Shown piece after piece: positions 8,918 through 17,266 of a stretch of 56,732 nucleotides of DNA (position 1 is the first letter of the stretch; the number at the start of each line of letters is the position of its first letter). The translations under genes and the position numbers were made by a program. This stretch comes from Micavibrio sp. UBA6145 (GTDB lineage: Bacteria > Pseudomonadota > Alphaproteobacteria > Micavibrionales > UBA1664): positions 1 to 56,732 of the forward strand of contig DIUZ01000024.1 in NCBI GenBank assembly GCA_002423205.1, in the 5' to 3' direction. The notes under the pieces are model-generated. The model searched no databases. It was not told where the DNA came from and saw only the letters and a program-made list of their open reading frames with translations.

Positions 8918-9391
8918 ATGAAGGCTCCTTTTCCGCTTCCCAACATCGTTATTAAAGACGTTCGCGCCACGCATGCCCGTGACGTGCTTCGCCATATAAC
9001 GGATGCGCTGGCGCTTGCGGAGGGGGTGCAGGCCCCCGACCTGATGAAGGTTCTGATGGATGCCGAGATGACGGGCGGTTCCGCGATTGGCGATGGCGTT
9101 GCCGTGGTCAGCGCGCGTGCACCGGCCCTGATGGTTCCGCGCCGCCTGTGCGCATTTGCGCAACTGACACGCCCTGTTGCTTTCCGCGGCGTCGATCAGC
9201 ATCCGTGCGATCTTGTTTTCGTGATGGTGTCTCCGGATACTGAAACACAGTCACACTTGCGCGACCTGTCGATGGTTATCCGTACACTGCGTGATCGTGA
9301 TTTTGTCGATCGTCTGCGCGTTGCGCCGAACTCGGAACGGACATCCAATCTGTTCCACGCCCGCGAAATGGCACTCAGCCGCGCGGCATAA
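8918..9391 (+). CDS. PtsN-like (EIIA-Ntr) protein lacking the phospho-histidine
   Basis: A 157-residue protein of the PTS EIIA-2 fold, the length of nitrogen-PTS PtsN. The segment around residues 56-67 aligns with the EIIA-Ntr active site, normally GIGNGIAIPH, but here reads AIGDGVAVVSAR, so Pro becomes Val64 and the phosphorylated His becomes Ser65. The C-terminal helix-rich part, with HLRDLSMVIRTLRD, is the normal family ending. If the alignment is right the protein cannot accept phosphate from HPr by the known route and may work as an unphosphorylated regulator. It stands alone between asd and hsp20, not in the rpoN operon where PtsN often sits. Confidence 0.75.
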   Translation: MKAPFPLPNIVIKDVRATHARDVLRHITDALALAEGVQAPDLMKVLMDAEMTGGSAIGDGVAVVSARAPALMVPRRLCAFAQLTRPVAFRGVDQHPCDLVFVMVSPDTETQSHLRDLSMVIRTLRDRDFVDRLRVAPNSERTSNLFHAREMALSRAA

Positions 9392-9393
9392 CA

Positions 9394-9421
9394 AAAGGGC
9401 CCTTTCGAGGGCCCTTTTGTT
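9394..9421 (+). terminator. Terminator after the PtsN-like gene
   Basis: AAAAGGGCCC and GGGCCCTTTT pair perfectly over ten bases around a TTTCGA loop, starting three bases after the stop codon. The symmetric A/T flanks suggest it works for the convergent Hsp20 operon too. Confidence 0.85.
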
Positions 9422-9439
9422 ATCTGTTTTCCTGTATGT

Positions 9440-9676
9440 CTACTGCACCATCACCGGCATAAGATTTTTGTGACGTGCGGCCATGGCGGCAAGATCCTCG
9501 CTTGATTCAACGCTCAATGGCTGGCCATCGGCACCGTGTACGGAATAGGCGGGTACGCCGCCTATGTCGATTCTTTTCACATACGCAACGACAGGCACGC
9601 CAAAGGCGGCGAAGTCCGACATTTTCATGATCAGATGGTCGTTGGGCATTTTAGCGGCGAATTTCGTGTTATTCAT
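9440..9676 (-). CDS. DUF1150 family protein
   Basis: A 78-residue protein starting MNNTKFAAKMPNDH. The segment DFAAFGVPVVAYVKRIDIGG followed by a short region ending AYSVHGADG is typical of the DUF1150 family, which commonly sits next to small heat-shock genes in alphaproteobacteria. Its start overlaps the Hsp20 stop by eight bases, so the pair is probably translated together. A longer frame reaches back to 9898, but that part lies inside hsp20 in another phase. The family has no established function; a helper role in the heat-shock response is inference from context. Confidence 0.85.
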   Translation of the reverse strand: MNNTKFAAKMPNDHLIMKMSDFAAFGVPVVAYVKRIDIGGVPAYSVHGADGQPLSVESSEDLAAMAARHKNLMPVMVQ

Positions 9677-10124
9677 GGCGGCCCTCCACATCGATGAGTT
9701 TTTCCGTTGGTTTCGCGGCCTTCTTGATCGCGATCTTCTGGACCTGGCTTTCAGGTACGATACGCCTGAGATCAATATGCAACAGTCCATTATCCAACGT
9801 CGCATCGTCGATTTCAATTCCATCGGCAAGGACAAAAGATTTTTGGAACTGTCTGGCCGCAATGCCCCGGTGCAGGAAAATGCGGGTGCCGTCGTCAATC
9901 TGTTTGCCGCGCACGGTCAGGGTGTTGTTGTCGAGTTCGACGTCCAGGTCTTCCATCGAAAACCCGGCCACGGCCAGGGTTATACGAAGCGAGAAATCGC
10001 CGGTCTGTTCAATATTGTATGGCGGATAGCCGTCGCCACCGGATTTTTTAAGGCGGTCGAGCGAGCGTTCAAAATGCTCAAATCCTAAAAATAATGGGGA
10101 ATCAAATAACGTCAGTCTGGTCAT
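9669..10124 (-). CDS. Small heat-shock protein, Hsp20/alpha-crystallin family
   Basis: A holdase chaperone that binds unfolding proteins. The 151-residue product begins MTRLTLFDSPLFLGFEHFER, the N-terminus of the IbpA-type group, and carries the alpha-crystallin domain at about residues 35-130 with YNIEQTGDFSLRITLAVAGF and LTVRGKQ. The C-terminal I-x-I/V anchor is only loosely present. The start at 10124 is preceded by AAGGA at proper spacing, whereas a TTG eight codons earlier has none. Heat-shock control is expected for the family, but I saw no clear ROSE-type hairpin or sigma-32 promoter in the 84 bases upstream. Confidence 0.93.
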   Translation of the reverse strand: MTRLTLFDSPLFLGFEHFERSLDRLKKSGGDGYPPYNIEQTGDFSLRITLAVAGFSMEDLDVELDNNTLTVRGKQIDDGTRIFLHRGIAARQFQKSFVLADGIEIDDATLDNGLLHIDLRRIVPESQVQKIAIKKAAKPTEKLIDVEGRHE

Positions 10125-10208
10125 GGTTCGTCCTTCATAAAGCGACAAATAGGCCGGCCCAAAAGAGGCACCGGTCTAACCATTATATAGGATTATAGTC
10201 TTTGAAGG

Positions 10209-10385
10209 CTAGTGGTGTTTTTTGGTGAATTCACGGTCGCAATAGCCGCAGCGCACGGTGTCGGCACCGTCGAAGCTGTAATAGACCAGCGGGTGGCCAA
10301 GGGCCCCGTTGCCGCCATCGCAGGCGACTTCATCGGCATGGGAATCGACGGTGATGATTTCGTGCTTAATGTTCGGATTCGCCAT
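10209..10385 (-). CDS. Zinc-finger domain protein, zf-CHCC (NDUFS6-like)
   Basis: A 58-residue protein. The ligand pattern is C22, H31, then C46-x2-C49 within RCGYCDREF, and the motif CDGG...LGHPLVYYSFD is the zf-CHCC signature also found in the NDUFS6 accessory subunit of mitochondrial complex I. Many alphaproteobacteria encode this as a free-standing small protein. It stops just before the Hsp20 promoter region and is divergent from the 10470 gene. A forward frame across the same bases (10212-10439) lacks any family feature and is taken as a shadow. A role in complex I is known for the eukaryotic relative; here it is inference. Confidence 0.88.
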   Translation of the reverse strand: MANPNIKHEIITVDSHADEVACDGGNGALGHPLVYYSFDGADTVRCGYCDREFTKKHH

Positions 10386-10469
10386 GAGAAAACGCAGCTT
10401 CGTTTACGGTTTGGTTACTGTTTATGGGGTATACATTGACTATAAATCCTTTGTTTTTCAAGGCCAGAC

Positions 10470-10880
10470 TTGAGATCCCGCATTTTGACCAAACCCGTAG
10501 CACCCCAGCCTGTGTTTACAGACAACCCGGTGGCGTTGGCGCAGGCCTCCCGCTATACGGAGCTGCTGATCGATGCCGCCAAGGTGCTGCAGGACTGGCG
10601 GCAGTCGCTGTTTGCGCATGAACTGGTGGATTCCAACGGTTTTGTGAAGGGTGACGACGATCTGAACGAGTCCCGCCTGGAAAAGCGTGAAACCGTGCGG
10701 GCGCGCCTGCAATCGGGTGCTGCGCTTGAAAAACCGGTCCTGGGTATCGGCATTTTCGACAATATCGAGATCGGTGCCGGGTCGGATACGCTGGCCACGC
10801 TGGTGATGGAGGGGATTACCGTCCTGCCCGTTCATGTCCGGTCCAGCCAGATCGATGAATTTAAGCACTTTTGCGTTTAA
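10470..10880 (+). CDS. Conserved hypothetical protein upstream of cysS
   Basis: A 136-residue soluble protein starting at TTG with AAGG six bases upstream; an in-frame stop at 10443 rules out a longer form. It contains an amphipathic helix about residues 25-50 (SRYTELLIDAAKVLQDWRQS) and a conserved-looking core GIGIFDNIEIGAGSDTLATL. There is no signal peptide, membrane segment or metal motif. It ends 24 bases before the cysS start and is probably co-transcribed with it. I do not recognise the family and assign no function. Confidence 0.7.
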   Translation: MRSRILTKPVAPQPVFTDNPVALAQASRYTELLIDAAKVLQDWRQSLFAHELVDSNGFVKGDDDLNESRLEKRETVRARLQSGAALEKPVLGIGIFDNIEIGAGSDTLATLVMEGITVLPVHVRSSQIDEFKHFCV

Positions 10881-10904
10881 TGCGGATTGTCTAATCTGCC
10901 CGTC

Positions 10905-12236
10905 ATGGCACAGCTGAAACTCACGAATTCCATGGGCCGCCGCAAGGCGGTTTTTGAACCTCTGGACCCCGCCAATGTGGGGATCTATGTCTGCGGTCCC
11001 ACCGTCTACAATTACGCGCATATCGGTAATGCGCGTCCGGCTGTCGTTTTCGACGTTTTGCGCCGTGTACTTATGCATGTGTATCCGAAGGTTACGTATG
11101 TTTCGAATTTTACGGATATCGATGACAAGATCATCAATGCAGCACTTGAGAGCGGGCAACCGATTGAAAGCATCACCAACAAATTCGCCGATATTTATAA
11201 TGCCGATATGAAGGCGCTTGGCGTTTTGCCGCCGGATCATCAACCGCGCGCGACTGAAACCGTACCTGAGATGATTGCGATCATTGAAAACCTGATCGCG
11301 CGCGGGCATGCGTATGTGGCCGAAGGGCATGTGCTGTTCGATGTGCCGTCGTTTAAAGACTACGGCAAGCTATCGGGTCGTTCGCGTGATGAACAAATCG
11401 CAGGCGCGCGCGTGGATGTTGCGCCTTATAAACGCGACCCAGCAGATTATGTACTGTGGAAACCGTCGCCGCCGGGATATCCGACATGGGATTCACCATG
11501 GGGTGCCGGGCGTCCGGGCTGGCATATTGAATGCTCGGCTATGGCAGAAAAGCATCTGGGACTGAATTTTGACATTCATGGCGGCGGTCTGGACCTGACA
11601 TTCCCGCACCATGAAAACGAAATTGCACAAAGCGTATGCGCCTATGAACACGCAGGATTTGCGCGGGTATGGATGCATAATGGTTTTCTGGCTGTTGAAG
11701 GCGAGAAAATGTCCAAATCCATCGGCAATGTGCTGCTGGTGAACGACCTGCTGAAACACGCGCCGGGGGAGGCGATCCGCTTTGCCCTGCTGTCATCGCA
11801 TTATCGCCAGCCATTCGACTGGACCCAGCATGGTCTGGAAGAGGCGACCACGACGTTGACCCGTTTCTACACGGTGGCTGATACGGCGACTGCCCCCGGC
11901 AAGGTCGATCCGGAATTTTTCGATGCGCTGTGTGATGATTTGAATACACCCTTAGCGATTGCGCGTCTGCATGCGCTGGCCAAGGCAGGGAATGGGGCTG
12001 ACCTTAAGGTATCGGCGCAGATGCTGGGGCTTTTAGGTGGTGACCTGAAGACCTGGTCGGCGTGGTTTACCAAAGCTATTGATACAGCTGCGGTGGATAG
12101 CCTGATTACGCAACGCAATGCTGCCCGCTCCGCCAAGAACTGGGCCGAATCCGACCGTATCCGCGATCAACTGGCCGCCCTGGGTGTGGCGATTAAGGAT
12201 AATAAAGACGGCACCACAAGCTGGTCGGCTACCTAA
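10905..12236 (+). CDS. cysS: Cysteine--tRNA ligase
   Basis: CysRS charges tRNA-Cys with cysteine in the cytoplasm. From the ATG at 10905 the product has 443 residues, slightly short of the usual 450-470. The HIGH-type signature is HIGN at 39-42, next to C30, the first zinc ligand in YVCGPTVYNYAHIG. The remaining zinc ligands fit GWHIECSAM and the HHENE segment. KMSKSIGN is the second class I signature. The frame could open 18 bases earlier at TTG, but family N-termini start near the chosen Met. It lies between a hypothetical gene and a periplasmic-binding gene. Confidence 0.97.
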   Translation: MAQLKLTNSMGRRKAVFEPLDPANVGIYVCGPTVYNYAHIGNARPAVVFDVLRRVLMHVYPKVTYVSNFTDIDDKIINAALESGQPIESITNKFADIYNADMKALGVLPPDHQPRATETVPEMIAIIENLIARGHAYVAEGHVLFDVPSFKDYGKLSGRSRDEQIAGARVDVAPYKRDPADYVLWKPSPPGYPTWDSPWGAGRPGWHIECSAMAEKHLGLNFDIHGGGLDLTFPHHENEIAQSVCAYEHAGFARVWMHNGFLAVEGEKMSKSIGNVLLVNDLLKHAPGEAIRFALLSSHYRQPFDWTQHGLEEATTTLTRFYTVADTATAPGKVDPEFFDALCDDLNTPLAIARLHALAKAGNGADLKVSAQMLGLLGGDLKTWSAWFTKAIDTAAVDSLITQRNAARSAKNWAESDRIRDQLAALGVAIKDNKDGTTSWSAT

Positions 12237-12257
12237 GCCTTTGATAGAATCGGTGCT

Positions 12258-13025
12258 ATGCGCCGGTTCCTGCTCGCTGCCCTTGCCCTGATTGCCATGA
12301 CTGCACCCGCAAGGGCGCAGCAAGGCGTTGTCACGCTGGCTGGGGATGAATGGTGCCCGTATATCTGTAAAGACGCGGCCAAGCCCGGCATTCTTGTCGA
12401 CATTGCGCGGTTGGCTTTCGCAAAGGCCGGCCTGAAGATTGATGTAAAGCTGATGCCATGGGCGCGGGCGTTCAAGGATGCGCGCGCTGGTAAATATGCC
12501 GGTGTGATCGGTGTGCAGCAGACACTGGCCGGTGATCTTGTCTTTCCGGAGGTGGCACAGGCGCAGTCTGTCGTGACATTCTATGTCAGGAAAAATTCGC
12601 CGTGGTATTTCAATGCGACCAGTGATCTGCCGCGCGTGTCGCTGGGCACGATTGTCGATTATTCCTACAACCCATTTCTTGATGATTATATCCTGCGCAA
12701 TGCGCATGACATGAAGCGTATACAGGCGGTCGCGGGCGACCAGGCGCTGGCCAGCAATGTCAAAAAACTGATTGCCGGCCGTATTGACGCCACCGTCGAG
12801 ACGGCAGCCGTGATGGAGCATTACCTGAACAGCGTGGATTTGCGCAAAGCCATCGTGCCCGCCGGGCGCATGCCGGAGACGCAAGATCTGTTCATCGCGT
12901 TTTCGCCCAAAGACCCCAAGGCAAAAGAATACGCGGATCTGGTCGCGGCGGAAACCCAGCAGCTGATCCTGAGCGGTGAGATGAACGCGCTGTGGGCGCG
13001 CTATACAAAGGCGGAGATGCCATGA
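12258..13025 (+). CDS. Periplasmic substrate-binding protein, family 3
   Basis: A 255-residue exported protein. Residues 1-20 form a signal peptide (MRRFLLAALALIAMTAPARA) with cleavage after ARA. The mature part starts like family 3 solute-binding proteins of polar amino acid type, with GDEWCPYICKDAAKPGILVD, and continues with the usual two-lobe pattern. No ABC permease or ATPase is adjacent. The downstream hybrid histidine kinase overlaps by four bases (ATGA), so this protein more likely detects a ligand for that kinase than feeds a transporter. Such split arrangements resemble EvgS/BvgS kinases, where the same fold is fused to the sensor. Ligand unknown. Confidence 0.88.
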   Translation: MRRFLLAALALIAMTAPARAQQGVVTLAGDEWCPYICKDAAKPGILVDIARLAFAKAGLKIDVKLMPWARAFKDARAGKYAGVIGVQQTLAGDLVFPEVAQAQSVVTFYVRKNSPWYFNATSDLPRVSLGTIVDYSYNPFLDDYILRNAHDMKRIQAVAGDQALASNVKKLIAGRIDATVETAAVMEHYLNSVDLRKAIVPAGRMPETQDLFIAFSPKDPKAKEYADLVAAETQQLILSGEMNALWARYTKAEMP

Positions 13026-15274
13026 GCAAGGATAAAATCCCGTTATCGTCATCGCTGGCGTTTCGCACTACCGTCAGTGTCTTTGTCCTGACGCTCGGGG
13101 TTTTGAGCGCGGGCGGTTATTTTATTACGTCACGTATTTATGATCTGAATTTTGAGAATTTGCGCCGCGAAGCCGAATCCGCCGCGCGTTTCGCATCCAA
13201 GACACTGGCGCGCCCCGTCTGGGATATGAACCAGCAGGGTGTGTCCGAAATCTTGAAATCCCTGTCCCAGAACGCGGTGTTCTGCGGCGCACAGGTGATG
13301 GACGGCGACGGCAAGATGTTTGTGGACGCCGGGTATCCGCTGACATTGAGTCGTGATCAGTCGCCGGTGCTGGAGCCCATCATGTTCGTGGACCCGGCGG
13401 AGAACGCGAACAAGATCATCGGTACATTGCAGGTCTGTGTCACAGCCGCGCCTATCCGGGCGCAGGTATGGAGCATCATCGACCGGCTGGTGATTTCATT
13501 CGCGCTGATTGCGGCGGGCGTGCTGGTGGCGTTACTTGCGTCGCTGCGCATCATTCTGAATCCGTTGCGCCGTTTTCAGGACGCGATTACGGCGTTTCAG
13601 CGTACGCTGACACCCATTACGGACCCTGAGCTGACCAGAAAGAACGAGGTTGGATACCTGGTCAAAAGTTTCAACCGCATGGGCACAAGCCTTGGCGATA
13701 CGTATCGTGCACTGAAATCCGCCAAGGATGAGGCGGAGGAATCTTACCGCGTTAAAACCGATTTCTTTTCCAACATGTCACATGAACTGCGTACGCCGCT
13801 GAACAGCGTGATCGGCATGACGCAATTGCTGAAAACGCGCCCGATGGACGATGAACAGCGCGAGATGTTTACAAGCGTGCACCGTTCGGCTGAATCCCTG
13901 CTGAAAATCGTCAACGACATTCTGGATGTCGCCAAGATCGAGGCGCGGCAGATCCAGCTGGAGTACCTGCCGTTCGATGCATATCGCGAAATCCGCGATA
14001 CGGTGCAATCCCTGCAGCCGCAGGCGATTGCCAAGGGGCTTAACCTTGGTTTCCAGTTGCAGGGTGATGACCTGAATGTTTACGGAGACCCGTCGCGTTT
14101 CGGGCGTATCCTGCTCAACCTTGTCAGCAACGCCGTGCGTTATACCGAGCATGGTTCGGTGATTGTCAGCAGCAAGGCGGAACCGGCGGATGATGGTCGT
14201 GTTGTATTGACCGTGAGTGTGCGCGATACCGGTATTGGCATTCCTGCGGACAAGATCGATACGATTTTTGAGAAATTCACACAAGCGGACAGTTCGACCA
14301 CCCGCAAATATGGAGGCACGGGTCTGGGGCTGACCATCACGCGCGATCTTGTCGAGATCATGGGCGGCAATATCGGCGTTGAAAGCGATGTCGGCCACGG
14401 GTCGATATTTACATTCAGCATTCCGCTGGATACGACACCCAAAGAAACGCAGACGGTCAAAAAAGATCAGTTCAGCGACGTACGACCGCGTCACCAGCCG
14501 AGCATCCAGCCGCAGGACGCGCGGATTCTTGTGGCGGAAGATCACCCATCGAACCAGCTTTTCATGCGTAAACTGCTTGAAAATCTGGGTGTGAAGCATT
14601 TCATCATTGCAGAAAACGGGCGGGAGGCGCTGCGCGCGCTGGAGGCTGAGACTTATGATCTTGTCCTGATGGATTGCCACATGCCTGAACTCAACGGGTA
14701 TGACACCACATTGGCGATCCGCGATCTGGATGACCCCATCCGCCGCAATGTGCCGATTGTAGCCATGACGGCGAATGCCATGCCGGAAGACGAGGCGCTG
14801 TGCCTGAGCTGCGGCATGGATGCGTATATCAGCAAACCTGTCGATATCGAGATATTCAAACGCAAATTGTCGCCGTGGATTGCCTTCCCGGCGGAAGCGG
14901 GCAGGCCGCTGGCACCCAAGGCGGATTTGCCGGTGGACCTGACCAATCTGCGCTCCAACGCTGCGGGCGACGCCGCATTCGAGCGCGAGATGATCACCCT
15001 GTTTGTGCGTCAGTCACAGGAACAGATGGAACGGCTGGAATCACTGTGCGCAAGCGGCAGCAATGAAGACTGGGTTGAAGCGGCGCATGCACTGAAAGGC
15101 ACAGCGGGCAGCGTGGGTGCGAACGACATGCGCGAAGCGTGCGCGCATGCGCAGGCGCTGCCGGGCGTGAATCCCGATGTGCGTCGCGCCATAGCGGTGC
15201 AGATACGTCATGAATATATGAAAGTGTACGCCTATCTGGTGGTACAGGGTCTGTACCGCTCAGATGCCCTTTGA
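13022..15274 (+). CDS. Membrane hybrid histidine kinase (HAMP-HisKA-HATPase-REC-Hpt)
   Basis: A 750-residue membrane sensor. Membrane segments lie at about 15-36 and 153-176, flanking a periplasmic domain of about 115 residues. The HAMP region follows, then the H-box MSHELRTPLN with His254. ATPase motifs include LLNLVSNAVRYT, VRDTGIGIP and GGTGLGL. A receiver domain has its likely acceptor at D551, and the C-terminal Hpt has AAHALKG with His688. The start is set at 13022 because it overlaps the binding-protein stop by four bases. It meets the receiver gene at 15260 tail to tail, with 15 bases of overlap. It probably detects the ligand-bound upstream protein. Confidence 0.94.
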   Translation: MSKDKIPLSSSLAFRTTVSVFVLTLGVLSAGGYFITSRIYDLNFENLRREAESAARFASKTLARPVWDMNQQGVSEILKSLSQNAVFCGAQVMDGDGKMFVDAGYPLTLSRDQSPVLEPIMFVDPAENANKIIGTLQVCVTAAPIRAQVWSIIDRLVISFALIAAGVLVALLASLRIILNPLRRFQDAITAFQRTLTPITDPELTRKNEVGYLVKSFNRMGTSLGDTYRALKSAKDEAEESYRVKTDFFSNMSHELRTPLNSVIGMTQLLKTRPMDDEQREMFTSVHRSAESLLKIVNDILDVAKIEARQIQLEYLPFDAYREIRDTVQSLQPQAIAKGLNLGFQLQGDDLNVYGDPSRFGRILLNLVSNAVRYTEHGSVIVSSKAEPADDGRVVLTVSVRDTGIGIPADKIDTIFEKFTQADSSTTRKYGGTGLGLTITRDLVEIMGGNIGVESDVGHGSIFTFSIPLDTTPKETQTVKKDQFSDVRPRHQPSIQPQDARILVAEDHPSNQLFMRKLLENLGVKHFIIAENGREALRALEAETYDLVLMDCHMPELNGYDTTLAIRDLDDPIRRNVPIVAMTANAMPEDEALCLSCGMDAYISKPVDIEIFKRKLSPWIAFPAEAGRPLAPKADLPVDLTNLRSNAAGDAAFEREMITLFVRQSQEQMERLESLCASGSNEDWVEAAHALKGTAGSVGANDMREACAHAQALPGVNPDVRRAIAVQIRHEYMKVYAYLVVQGLYRSDAL

Positions 15275-16039
15275 GACGAAGGTCGGCGCGTTGAGCAAAT
15301 GCTGAAACAGCGTGTCGCGGCTGAAAGGCTTGACGATAAACCCGGCGGCGCCTGAATCCTTGATGCTCATGACCGTTTCCTTGGCGGTGTCCGAACTGAT
15401 CAGGACCGCGTGGATATGCGGGTCAAATTTTTCGCGGGCGACTTTGACAATCGGCGGGCCCTTGTAGCCGCGCAGATGGATGTCGATAAAGGCGATGTTC
15501 GGTGCCACATCTTCATATATTTCAAAAAATTTCTCGGGCGTGTCGACGACATGCACATCACCGAACATTTTCAGGATTTTTTCGCATGTGCGCAGGATGA
15601 TCGGGTCGTCGTCCAGCACGATGATGACATTGCTGGTGCGGGCCAGGCGTTTATGCGCCATTTGCAGCAGCCGGTCGTTTTCACCGATCAGCTTGCCTAA
15701 GACGCGGATCAGCAGGCCCAGCCCGTCTTCACCCAGATCATTGGCCATGATGCGTGATGCGCCGCCGGGATAGGCTTCGGTAATCGCCCTGTCGGTATCG
15801 GTCAGCATCGGGCGCAGGCGGGTATGCGTGGTGATCAGCAATTCGTTATGCGGGGCAAAACGGAAAACCTGGTGATCATCCTTGCCGAATTTGGTTTTGG
15901 CGATCTCAGCAATGGCATCCATCGCGCTTTCCGGCAGATCGGGGGACAGGCGGACATGCAGATATTGCATATCCTTGCCAAGCTTGCGGTTCACAGCCAG
16001 GAAATGCAGAGCGTCGGCGAGGGTCTTTTTCGGCGTCAT
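15260..16039 (-). CDS. Response regulator with N-terminal unknown domain and C-terminal receiver
   Basis: A 259-residue protein. Residues about 1-130 form an unfamiliar domain with HNELLITTHTRLRPMLTDT, which could bind a partner or nucleotide. The C-terminal 125 residues are a receiver: acidic triplet VLDDDP near 143, phospho-acceptor Asp186 in NIAFIDIHLRGYKG, then ISSDTAKE, and Lys237 in FIVKPFS. A receiver at the C-terminus is unusual; most regulators carry it first. It lies tail to tail with the membrane hybrid kinase, which suggests but does not prove the same pathway. No DNA-binding domain is visible. Confidence 0.87.
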   Translation of the reverse strand: MTPKKTLADALHFLAVNRKLGKDMQYLHVRLSPDLPESAMDAIAEIAKTKFGKDDHQVFRFAPHNELLITTHTRLRPMLTDTDRAITEAYPGGASRIMANDLGEDGLGLLIRVLGKLIGENDRLLQMAHKRLARTSNVIIVLDDDPIILRTCEKILKMFGDVHVVDTPEKFFEIYEDVAPNIAFIDIHLRGYKGPPIVKVAREKFDPHIHAVLISSDTAKETVMSIKDSGAAGFIVKPFSRDTLFQHLLNAPTFVSKGI

Positions 16040-16051
16040 ATGATCTTTCGC

Positions 16052-16543
16052 TTATTTGAACCGCATGCCGGTGACTTCCCACTGGCCGTTCTGGCGGTTC
16101 AGCAGCATCGTGGGGGTGTTGTCGGCATTCTTGAGAATGAAGGTATCGGCATTGACCCAGCGACCGCGGCCCAGAAGTGTCGCAAGGCTGGATGTCAGGC
16201 CCATGGCATCGCGGCGCGGCTGGTCCTTGAATACAAAGACCATGGATTGCGGTGATGCGATCAGGCTTAAGAATGTGCCCGTCAGACTGGTGGACAGGCG
16301 TTCGAAGGCATCGGCGGGAGGCTGTGCGCCATCCTGCGTCTGCATGAAATCATTTTTCAGGGATAGGCGCACGGCGTCGAAATCGACGTAAGCGTCTACA
16401 GCCGCGACGTCTTCGGCTTCCAGCGCGTGGGTCAGGTTCTGGACTGTGCGATAGGGGGCGAGGGCGTACCAGCCAAGAAAGACAAGGGCGATAAGGACGG
16501 CAAGGTTCAGAAGCTTTTTCATGGGACCAAGTTTAAGAGTCAT
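16052..16543 (-). CDS. DUF2939 domain protein with N-terminal membrane anchor
   Basis: A 163-residue protein. The N-terminus MKKLLNLAVLIALVFLGWYA is a single membrane helix, and the rest is expected in the periplasm. The segment YRTVQNLTHALEAEDVAAVDAYVDFDAVR is the DUF2939 opening, where a repeat of charge-coupled helices precedes a beta-rich part. The start may be MTLKLGP at 16543 with GGGGTGA upstream, or the internal Met at 16522. It is separated from the receiver gene at 15260-16039 by 12 bases and may be co-transcribed with it. The family is uncharacterised. Confidence 0.8.
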   Translation of the reverse strand: MTLKLGPMKKLLNLAVLIALVFLGWYALAPYRTVQNLTHALEAEDVAAVDAYVDFDAVRLSLKNDFMQTQDGAQPPADAFERLSTSLTGTFLSLIASPQSMVFVFKDQPRRDAMGLTSSLATLLGRGRWVNADTFILKNADNTPTMLLNRQNGQWEVTGMRFK

Positions 16544-16555
16544 TCACCCCAATGG

Positions 16556-16588
16556 AAAGCCCGCATATCTGTAAAATATGCGGGCTTT
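16556..16588 (-). terminator. Terminator downstream of hpf
   Basis: AAAGCCCGCATAT and ATATGCGGGCTTT pair over 13 bases around a short CTGTAAA loop. It lies between hpf and the DUF2939 gene and can end transcription from the rpoN-hpf side. The flanking A and T runs allow use from both strands. Confidence 0.8.
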
Positions 16589-16609
16589 GGTATTAGATGG
16601 CATTAAATT

Positions 16610-17266
16610 TTAAGCGGCGTTGCGGGCGGCGCCGAGCTTGCCGGCAGCATCCGGTTCAATCCAACCGATATTGCCGTCAGGACGGCGGTATACGGCGTTG
16701 AGATTGTCCGTCTTCGGGTTCTTGAACAGCAGGAAGTCCTGATGCGCAAGATCCATGCGCATGACCGCTTCCGACACGGACAGTGACGGGATCACGGTTG
16801 CGGTTTCAGCCACGATAACGTGGTCGTCGCCGGTCGGTGATTTTTGCAGCGGTTTGTTCAGTTGCGCGGTCAGTTCGGCGTCATCGTCATCGATGTCGAC
16901 GCCGTCGGTCTGCAGGATGTAATCACGGGCCTGCAGGTACGATGTGTCCGGCGTTTTTTCCAGACGTTCGTGGTGATCGCGCAGGCGGGTTTTGTAACGG
17001 CGCAATTGTTTGGACACGCGGTCGACGGCTTCGTCGAATGCGGCGTAGGCGTCGCTGTTTTCGGCAGTCGCCTGAACATGCACGTCATGCCCGACATGGA
17101 AGACGACATTGGCGCGGAAAAGATACGATGCCTGTTTAGAGAAGGTGACGGATGCGTCAGTGACGCGGTTGAAGTATTTTGATTTGATGGTCTCAAGTTT
17201 TTCTTCGATATGGGCGCGCAATGCATCGCCGACATCCACATGTTGGCCTTTGACGGACAGATTCAT
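16610..17266 (-). CDS. hpf: Ribosome hibernation promoting factor, long form
   Basis: Long HPF binds the 30S decoding channel and drives ribosome dimerisation in slow growth. The 218 residues divide into an N-terminal domain (1-100) with MNLSVKGQHVDVGDALRAHI and FRANVVFHVGHDVHVQA, a linker, and a C-terminal dimerisation domain from about 145 with SVSEAVMRMDLAHQDFLLFK. The full C-terminal domain marks the long form, distinct from short gammaproteobacterial Hpf. It follows rpoN by 109 bases, an order known from many proteobacteria. The usual next gene, ptsN, is not here; a PtsN-like gene lies instead at 8918-9391. Confidence 0.95.
   Translation of the reverse strand: MNLSVKGQHVDVGDALRAHIEEKLETIKSKYFNRVTDASVTFSKQASYLFRANVVFHVGHDVHVQATAENSDAYAAFDEAVDRVSKQLRRYKTRLRDHHERLEKTPDTSYLQARDYILQTDGVDIDDDDAELTAQLNKPLQKSPTGDDHVIVAETATVIPSLSVSEAVMRMDLAHQDFLLFKNPKTDNLNAVYRRPDGNIGWIEPDAAGKLGAARNAA

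Noticed and set aside
9440..9898. A 152-codon reverse frame
   Set aside because: Only the last 78 codons are coding (DUF1150); the first part lies inside hsp20 in another phase.
10212..10439. A 75-codon forward frame
   Set aside because: The reverse strand holds a zf-CHCC protein with correct Cys/His spacing, a better explanation.
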